A stretch of 10,561 nucleotides of DNA from Myxococcota bacterium (lineage in GTDB: Bacteria; Myxococcota_A; UBA9160; PR03). The notes below the pieces were generated by a model. That model made no database searches and was not told where the DNA came from. It worked only from the letters and a program-made list of their open reading frames with translations. Position numbers and translations under genes: made by a program. The DNA is taken from positions 1-10,561 of the forward strand of contig JALOQG010000055.1 in the NCBI GenBank assembly GCA_025453505.1, read 5' to 3'. This document shows positions 6,242 through 10,561 of the stretch, piece by piece; position 1 is the stretch's first letter; every line of letters begins with the position of its first letter.

Positions 6242-8113
6242 CTACTCCCAGGGAAACTCGTCGATCGGGTATTCCTTGCAGCCGTCGCGGCCGGCGCCCT
6301 CGTAGTCGGCGGGATCCATGCCGCGCGACCACGACGCCAGCTCGCGATACACCCAGCAGCGTTGCTTCTGCGTCGTGAGCCGCGGATCCGCCTCCACCGC
6401 GGCGAGCACGCCCGGCACCGTCACCGCGTCCGAGCCCATGCGCAGGCCGCCGCCGGCCGGTGTGTCGAGCAGCATCGACTTGTGCGCGCCCGGCGCGCCG
6501 TCCCAGGCGGTCCACGCGACCTGGTCGCCCTTCGCGCCGCGGCCCGGATCGCCGTCGCGCGCGAACGCGGCCCAGTACGACATCATCTGTTGCGAGAGCG
6601 TCTCGCGCGCGGCCCGGTTCTCCTCGCTGAAGATCGCGTTGCCCTGCGGGCCGAGATCGAAGTGGCCGAACACGAACGGAATCTCGAAGCCGTGCGCGGC
6701 GCCGAGCGCGTGCGCGAGATCGAGGCCCAGGATCGTCGGCTCCTCGTCCCAGTCGAAGCGGTAGGTGAACACGTTCGGCTGCGTCGACCACATCGCGGAC
6801 GCCGGGCCGTCGACGCCGGTCGCCTTCCACATCGCGGACATCGCGTCGCCGGCGGCGTCGAAGAGCTCCGGGTCCTTCAAGACGGGGATCACGCCGAGGA
6901 TGCGATCGACGTAGGCCGGCTGGAAGAACAGGAACAGTTTGTTCTCGTCGAGGTTCGTGCCGAGCAGTACCGGCATGCGGTTCCAGCCGTCGGGCCGCGC
7001 GAAGAGTTCCTCGGCGTCGCCGGCGGGCAGCACGACGCCGTCGGCGAACACCTGCGGGACGTCGAGCAGACCCTCGACGGCTTCCTTCGTGTACGCCGCA
7101 AAGAGATCCGCGGGCGTTTTCGCGCGCAGGTACGCAGCGGCTTCCGAGGCGGACAGCGACGCGATCACGCCGCGCGCCGCCGTCGCGTCCGCCGCCTTGC
7201 CGTCCGTGACGAGCAGCTGCGCGAGGATCTCGTTCGACGACCGCGCCTCGCCGGGCACCGCAGCGTCGCGGAAGTTCTCGCCCGTGGCGGGCTCCGCACG
7301 GTCGACGCCGCCGCTCTGCACGATCGCGCGGTGGAAGAGACCGGACGCTTTCGGAGAGAGCAGCAGCGTCGCGACGTTCCGCCCGCCGGCCGACTCGCCG
7401 AAGATCGTGACGTTGGCGGGATCGCCGCCGAATGCGGCGATGTTGTCCTGCACCCAGCGCAGCGCCTGCATCAGATCGAGCGTGCCGTAGTTGCCCGACT
7501 GGTCTTCCGGCGACGCGCCCTCGCGCAGTGACGCATGACGGAACCAGCCGAGCGGACCGAGGCGGTAGTTGACGCTCACCACGACGACGTCCTGCGTCTG
7601 CGCGAGGCGGCCGCCGTCGTAGTTGTCGGCGAGCCCGACGACGTTGCCGCCGCCGTGGATCCACACCATCACCGGGCGCTTGCGCGCCGTCTCGCCGGGT
7701 TCCATGCGCGGCGCGTAGACGTTGAGGAAGAGGCAGTCCTCGCTGCCGGTCAGCGTGCCTTCGGGTCCTTCCACGCCGCCGAACGGGCTCGCGAGCTGCG
7801 CACAGTGCGCGCCGAACGCGAGCGCTTCCCGGCGGCCCGCGATCGGCGCCGCGGGTTCGGGCGCGCGCCAGCGCAGCGCACCGACCGGCGGCGTCGCGTA
7901 CGGAATCCCGAGCCACACGTGGCTGCCGTAGCGGCCCGTGAATCCGACGACTTCACCGCCGCCGGGAAGCGCGCGGACGGACGTGGCGTCGGCGACGCGC
8001 GGCGGCTCCGGCGGCGCCTCGCCCGGTCCCGTGAAGGAGCGGATCGCCCAGTAGGCGGGTAGACCGGCCAGCAGCAGCAGCACCAGCACGATTCCCACGA
8101 TCTTGCGCGCCAT
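6242..8113 (-). CDS. Membrane-anchored type B carboxylesterase/lipase family protein
   Basis: 623-aa alpha/beta-hydrolase of the type B carboxylesterase family, hydrolysing carboxylic esters of unknown identity. Seen: a hydrophobic N-terminal helix (about residues 5-24) after MARK, read as a signal anchor or uncleaved signal peptide, followed by a proline-rich linker, which puts the catalytic domain outside the cytoplasm. Then come the second type B signature EDCLFLNVYAP (125-135), the oxyanion-hole WIHGGG (151-156), nucleophile elbow FGESAGG (238-244, S241), acid GTNLDE (385-390, E390) and histidine AAHGFEIPFVFG (472-483, H474): a complete triad. C104 and C127 could form the conserved N-terminal disulfide. 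Start ATG 8113 has GGAGG 5 bases upstream. It ends 12 bases before gnd, so it is likely co-transcribed with the oxidative pentose phosphate genes, an unexpected partner. Confidence 0.93.
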   Translation of the reverse strand: MARKIVGIVLVLLLLAGLPAYWAIRSFTGPGEAPPEPPRVADATSVRALPGGGEVVGFTGRYGSHVWLGIPYATPPVGALRWRAPEPAAPIAGRREALAFGAHCAQLASPFGGVEGPEGTLTGSEDCLFLNVYAPRMEPGETARKRPVMVWIHGGGNVVGLADNYDGGRLAQTQDVVVVSVNYRLGPLGWFRHASLREGASPEDQSGNYGTLDLMQALRWVQDNIAAFGGDPANVTIFGESAGGRNVATLLLSPKASGLFHRAIVQSGGVDRAEPATGENFRDAAVPGEARSSNEILAQLLVTDGKAADATAARGVIASLSASEAAAYLRAKTPADLFAAYTKEAVEGLLDVPQVFADGVVLPAGDAEELFARPDGWNRMPVLLGTNLDENKLFLFFQPAYVDRILGVIPVLKDPELFDAAGDAMSAMWKATGVDGPASAMWSTQPNVFTYRFDWDEEPTILGLDLAHALGAAHGFEIPFVFGHFDLGPQGNAIFSEENRAARETLSQQMMSYWAAFARDGDPGRGAKGDQVAWTAWDGAPGAHKSMLLDTPAGGGLRMGSDAVTVPGVLAAVEADPRLTTQKQRCWVYRELASWSRGMDPADYEGAGRDGCKEYPIDEFPWE

Positions 8114-8158
8114 CGCGTCCTCCCCGAAGTGCGGACGCGCGATGCTAGCTCCCGCAGG

Positions 8159-9220
8159 TCATCCGAGCGACGCGTGGGCGCGTCCGTGCACGAGGGGTAG
8201 ATCGAGATACGTCGCGATCCCCGGCGCCGCGCGACACACGAACGGAATCGCCGAGACGCAGTGGATCGCGGTCGCGACCATGCCGGGGTTGCGCTTCTGC
8301 GCCGCGCGGAAGTCGGTCGGGTGGAGTCCGTGGAAGACGAGCTTCGCGGGCGGATCGCCGCTGATCTCGACCTCGAAGCGCTCGCGCTCCGCTCCGAAGC
8401 TCCAGGCCGGATCGAGGTGTTCCTCGCCCATCAGCCAGTTCACGGCGACCGTGATCACCGGCTCGCCGCGCACCGTGCCCTGCCAGGTGAAGCGCTGCGC
8501 CGCGACCGTCCCGGCCGCGAGCGTGCCGACCGGCGTCTCGATCGCGCGCGTCGCGACCGCCATCGCGTGGTGCGTGCGCTTCTCGGCGTCGAGCGCGAAG
8601 CCGAGCGCATGGGCCAGCATGTCGATCGATTGCGCGAAGCCGCCGCCGAGGATCGCGAGCATGGGACTCTTCGCCGCAGCCTCGGGCGCATGGCCGAAGA
8701 GCATCACGTCGCGCACCACGTTCGGCGCGGCGTAGGAGCGGATGTCGGAGAACTCCTCGGCGCGCACGTGGCGGATGTCGCGCGACAGCGCCGAGATCAT
8801 CAGCGGGAAGCGTTCGGTGATGCCGCCCGGGTGGATGCCGGTGCCGTGCAGCGTCACGTGTGCGCGGCGGCACGCGGCCTCGATCTCCTGCGTCGTCTTG
8901 CTGCTGCGATCGGGGAAGAACCAGCCGAGCGGCGTCACGACGTTCTTGCCCGACTCGAGGATCGCGATCACCTCGCGCGGCTTCGCGAGCAGCGGGCTGT
9001 AGAGCACGCAATCGGCGTCCGTGGCGAGGATCGCGGCGACGTCGTTCGTCGCGACGACGCCGAGCGGATCGATGCCCGCGAGCGTACCGGCGTCGCGTCC
9101 CGCCTTGTCGGCGGAGTGCACCCAGCAGCCGGCGAGCTCGAGTTCGGGATGCGAGACGATGCCCTCGATCGCCGCGCGGCCGAGATTCCCCGTCGCCCAC
9201 TGGATCACGCGGTACGGCAT
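8159..9220 (-). CDS. Dihydrodipicolinate-reductase-like / NAD(P)H-dependent amine dehydrogenase family protein (copy B)
   Basis: 353-aa paralogue of the gene at 2039-3097. Seen: YRVIQWATGNLGR (residues 3-15), SHPELELAG (23-31), DADCVLYSP (68-76), GTGIHPGG (126-133), SAIPFVC (323-329) and DLPL (340-343). The first and last motifs fall at exactly the same residue numbers as in copy A, while the middle third differs clearly, so the two are homologous along their length but probably differ in substrate. The central motif has H-P-G where copy A has D-P-G. Start ATG 9220 has GGGAG 8 bases upstream. The gene lies 39 bases after the 7TM gene and 45 bases before the esterase on the same strand, so a shared transcript is plausible. 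Substrate and product are unknown. Confidence 0.85.
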   Translation of the reverse strand: MPYRVIQWATGNLGRAAIEGIVSHPELELAGCWVHSADKAGRDAGTLAGIDPLGVVATNDVAAILATDADCVLYSPLLAKPREVIAILESGKNVVTPLGWFFPDRSSKTTQEIEAACRRAHVTLHGTGIHPGGITERFPLMISALSRDIRHVRAEEFSDIRSYAAPNVVRDVMLFGHAPEAAAKSPMLAILGGGFAQSIDMLAHALGFALDAEKRTHHAMAVATRAIETPVGTLAAGTVAAQRFTWQGTVRGEPVITVAVNWLMGEEHLDPAWSFGAERERFEVEISGDPPAKLVFHGLHPTDFRAAQKRNPGMVATAIHCVSAIPFVCRAAPGIATYLDLPLVHGRAHASLG

Positions 9221-9259
9221 GCCGGATTCTCCCGGCGCGACGCTAGCGCGGCAGCGGAG

Positions 9260-10009
9260 TCAGGCCGCGGCGCTGCTCGCGCGCAGGCGGGCGAGGTACG
9301 CCGCGGGCGGCAGGAACGCGAAGTACATCGCGACGCTCGCCGCGAAGCCGAGCACGCCCATCGGGACCAGCACCAGCGGCGAGCTCGAGGGATCGACGCC
9401 GATTGCGTTGCCGATGAAACTCGACACGTTGATGAGCGTCGCGGCGACGCCGAAGCAGCCCCAGAGCAGGAAGCGGTTCACCACGACGGGATCGGCGAGA
9501 CCGATCGCGAGGCGCCGCTTCGCGCTGCGGTGGTGCACGAAGCCTTCGATCGCGCTCCACAAGAAGCAGCCGCTGTAGCCCGGCATGCCGACGAACATCC
9601 CGCCGCGCGCGACGAGCGTCGAGCTCGCGTCCGGCGCCGCTCCGAGGAGCGCGATCGCCGACGTCACGAGGCCGGCGAACATCAAGAGCCCGCCGCCCAC
9701 GACGAGCGTCCTGGCCCACGATTCGTTCGGGCGGAACACCTGCCACGTGAACGCGTAGATCAGCAGCAGACCGACCTGCGTGATCGAAGTGAAGACGAAC
9801 CAGAGGGGAATGCTCATCTCGCCGACCGAGCGCCCGAAGCCGGACGCAGTGCTGCCGGGAAAGCCGATCGCGCCGATCAGGATCATGCCCGCGCCCATCA
9901 GGAGTTCGTGCCGTCCGCGCGTGCGCCGCGCCAGCAGCAGCATGCGAACACCGACGACGCTCACCGTGACGACGAAGAGCAGAAGGCAGAAGCCCGCGAG
10001 TGCCTGCAT
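9260..10009 (-). CDS. Seven-helix integral membrane protein of unknown function
   Basis: 249-aa protein that I cannot assign to a named family. Seen: seven hydrophobic segments at about residues 4-26, 37-52, 67-90, 102-123, 133-157, 178-200 and 212-235. Positive residues cluster after helices 1 (ARRTRGRH), 3 (RPNESWAR), 5 (HHRSAKRR) and 7 (YLARLR), so the positive-inside rule gives N-terminus out and C-terminus in. The most distinctive soluble motif is LADPVVVNRFLLWG (171-184) before helix 6. Helix 7 has no lysine, so it is not a retinal-binding rhodopsin. There is no kinase, GGDEF or other output domain. Start ATG 10009 is preceded by a G-run rather than a clear Shine-Dalgarno. It sits 90 bases downstream of the nuclease gene and 39 bases upstream of dehydrogenase copy B. 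Transport, sensing and enzyme roles are all possible. Confidence 0.78.
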   Translation of the reverse strand: MQALAGFCLLLFVVTVSVVGVRMLLLARRTRGRHELLMGAGMILIGAIGFPGSTASGFGRSVGEMSIPLWFVFTSITQVGLLLIYAFTWQVFRPNESWARTLVVGGGLLMFAGLVTSAIALLGAAPDASSTLVARGGMFVGMPGYSGCFLWSAIEGFVHHRSAKRRLAIGLADPVVVNRFLLWGCFGVAATLINVSSFIGNAIGVDPSSSPLVLVPMGVLGFAASVAMYFAFLPPAAYLARLRASSAAA

Positions 10010-10075
10010 GACGGAACCCCCCGGCGGGTGCTTCGTCCCACCTGCAGGGGTACTTGATCGGGTGTCACGGTCCGC

Positions 10076-10088
10076 GGGGAAGCTCCCC
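10076..10088 (-). terminator. Short GC hairpin after the AddA/RecB-like gene, possible terminator
   Basis: GGGGA-AGC-TCCCC forms a 5-base-pair stem with a 3-base loop, starting 12 bases beyond the stop codon of the upstream nuclease gene on the minus strand. No T-run follows in that direction, so it would be a weak or atypical intrinsic terminator. The rest of the 90-base gap (10010-10099) shows no convincing promoter. Confidence 0.25.
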
Positions 10089-10099
10089 CGATCGGCGCG

Positions 10100-10561
10100 T
10101 CAGACTTGCAGCAACACGCCGCGGGCCGGGAGTCCGGTCGCAGCGGCGACCGCCTCCGCGTAGAGCGCGACCTGGGCGGCGTAGACCGCGCGGCGTTCGG
10201 CCAGCTCGCGGTCGGTCTTGAAGTCGACGACGACCCAGCCCGCGGCCTCGCGAAACGCGAGATCGACGACGCCTTCCGCGAGCGTGCCGTCCGCGCGCCG
10301 CAGCCAGACCGGCGTCTCGCGGCGCACTTCGAGCGCGGCGGCCGCGCGGCGCAGCAGCGGCGAGGCGAGCGCCTGCACCACGGTGTCGGCCGCGGCGCGC
10401 ACTTCGGCGTCGCTCGCGCCGACGATGCGTCCCTGCTGACGCGCGAGCGCCTGCACCGTCGCTTCGCGTGCGTCGGTGAAATCGACGGCCGCGAGGATCG
10501 CGTGTACGAGCACGCCGAAGCGCCGGCCGCCCGGACGCGCTGCGCGCGACGCGTCCACCTC
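10100..10561 (-). CDS. C-terminal nuclease domain of an AddA/RecB-like helicase-nuclease (partial, 5' end outside window)
   Basis: The last 153 or so residues of a larger protein; the frame stays open to the window edge (position 10558 is only an internal GTG codon). Seen: the RecB/AddA-type PD-(D/E)xK nuclease motifs in order: RRFGVLVHAIL with its conserved histidine, GVVDLAF followed by VVVDFKTDRE (catalytic D and D-x-K), and YAAQVALYAEAV, the Q-x3-Y helix of this nuclease class. In AddAB and RecBCD enzymes this domain ends a UvrD-type helicase that processes DNA double-strand breaks for recombination; the helicase part would lie beyond the window, so AddA is the likeliest identity, with a stand-alone RecB-family nuclease as the alternative. 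All nuclease motifs look intact. The stop is TGA at 10102-10100. Confidence 0.85.
   Translation of the reverse strand, partial: EVDASRAARPGGRRFGVLVHAILAAVDFTDAREATVQALARQQGRIVGASDAEVRAAADTVVQALASPLLRRAAAALEVRRETPVWLRRADGTLAEGVVDLAFREAAGWVVVDFKTDRELAERRAVYAAQVALYAEAVAAATGLPARGVLLQV

Noticed and set aside
5027..7531. Open frame of over 800 codons on the plus strand opposite zwf, gnd and the esterase
   Set aside because: Antisense shadow with no recognisable motif.
4848..7916. Open frame of about 1000 codons on the minus strand, out of frame with gnd and the esterase
   Set aside because: Arginine-rich shadow of gnd and the esterase in another frame; the real genes carry complete catalytic motifs.
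8261..10057. Open frame of about 600 codons on the plus strand opposite dehydrogenase B and the 7TM gene
   Set aside because: Low-complexity charged translation (R/H/D/E/A) typical of antisense frames in high-GC DNA; the opposite strand has clear genes.
10010..10075. GTGACA on the minus strand (10068-10063) as a -35 box for the 7TM gene
   Set aside because: Five of six bases match TTGACA, but no acceptable -10 lies 16-18 bases downstream.

Overview
This is a GC-rich, densely packed bacterial chromosomal segment: hand counts of single 60-base lines give about 68% and 80% GC inside two metabolic genes. Its content (AddA/RecB-type nuclease, RmuC, an NAD-type 6-phosphogluconate dehydrogenase, two DapB-fold amine-dehydrogenase-like paralogues, a membrane-anchored type B carboxylesterase) would fit a high-GC Gram-negative such as a Myxococcota or other former 'Deltaproteobacteria' lineage. 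That placement is inference, because no marker gene is present.

Layout. At the left edge (25-578, +) lies a two-gene type II toxin-antitoxin locus with a GTGA start/stop overlap and visibly lower GC than the rest. It converges on rmuC (604-1851, -). A divergent intergenic region (1852-2038) holds two inverted repeats and separates rmuC from a 352-residue dehydrogenase of the dihydrodipicolinate-reductase-like / NAD(P)H-dependent amine dehydrogenase family (2039-3097, +). From 3107 to the right end every gene is on the minus strand. In transcription order these are: the C-terminal end of an AddA/RecB-like nuclease (running off the window), a seven-helix membrane protein of unknown function, a second amine-dehydrogenase-like paralogue, a type B carboxylesterase, gnd, zwf and pgl.

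How they work together. zwf, pgl and gnd encode the whole oxidative pentose phosphate branch: glucose-6-phosphate to 6-phosphogluconolactone to 6-phosphogluconate to ribulose-5-phosphate plus CO2. They are almost certainly co-translated (1-base gap gnd/zwf, 10-base overlap zwf/pgl). The esterase ends 12 bases before gnd, and both have strong GGAGG ribosome binding sites, so it probably belongs to the same transcript. The dehydrogenase paralogue and the membrane protein lie 45 and 39 bases further upstream and may also be included. The Gnd is of the short, NAD-preferring type, so the pathway may yield NADPH at the Zwf step and NADH at the Gnd step. The link of the esterase, the 7TM protein and the two dehydrogenases to this pathway is not known and is the most interesting open question here. 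The rest of the window is ordinary housekeeping. I see no CRISPR array, tRNA, rRNA, insertion sequence or phage gene.
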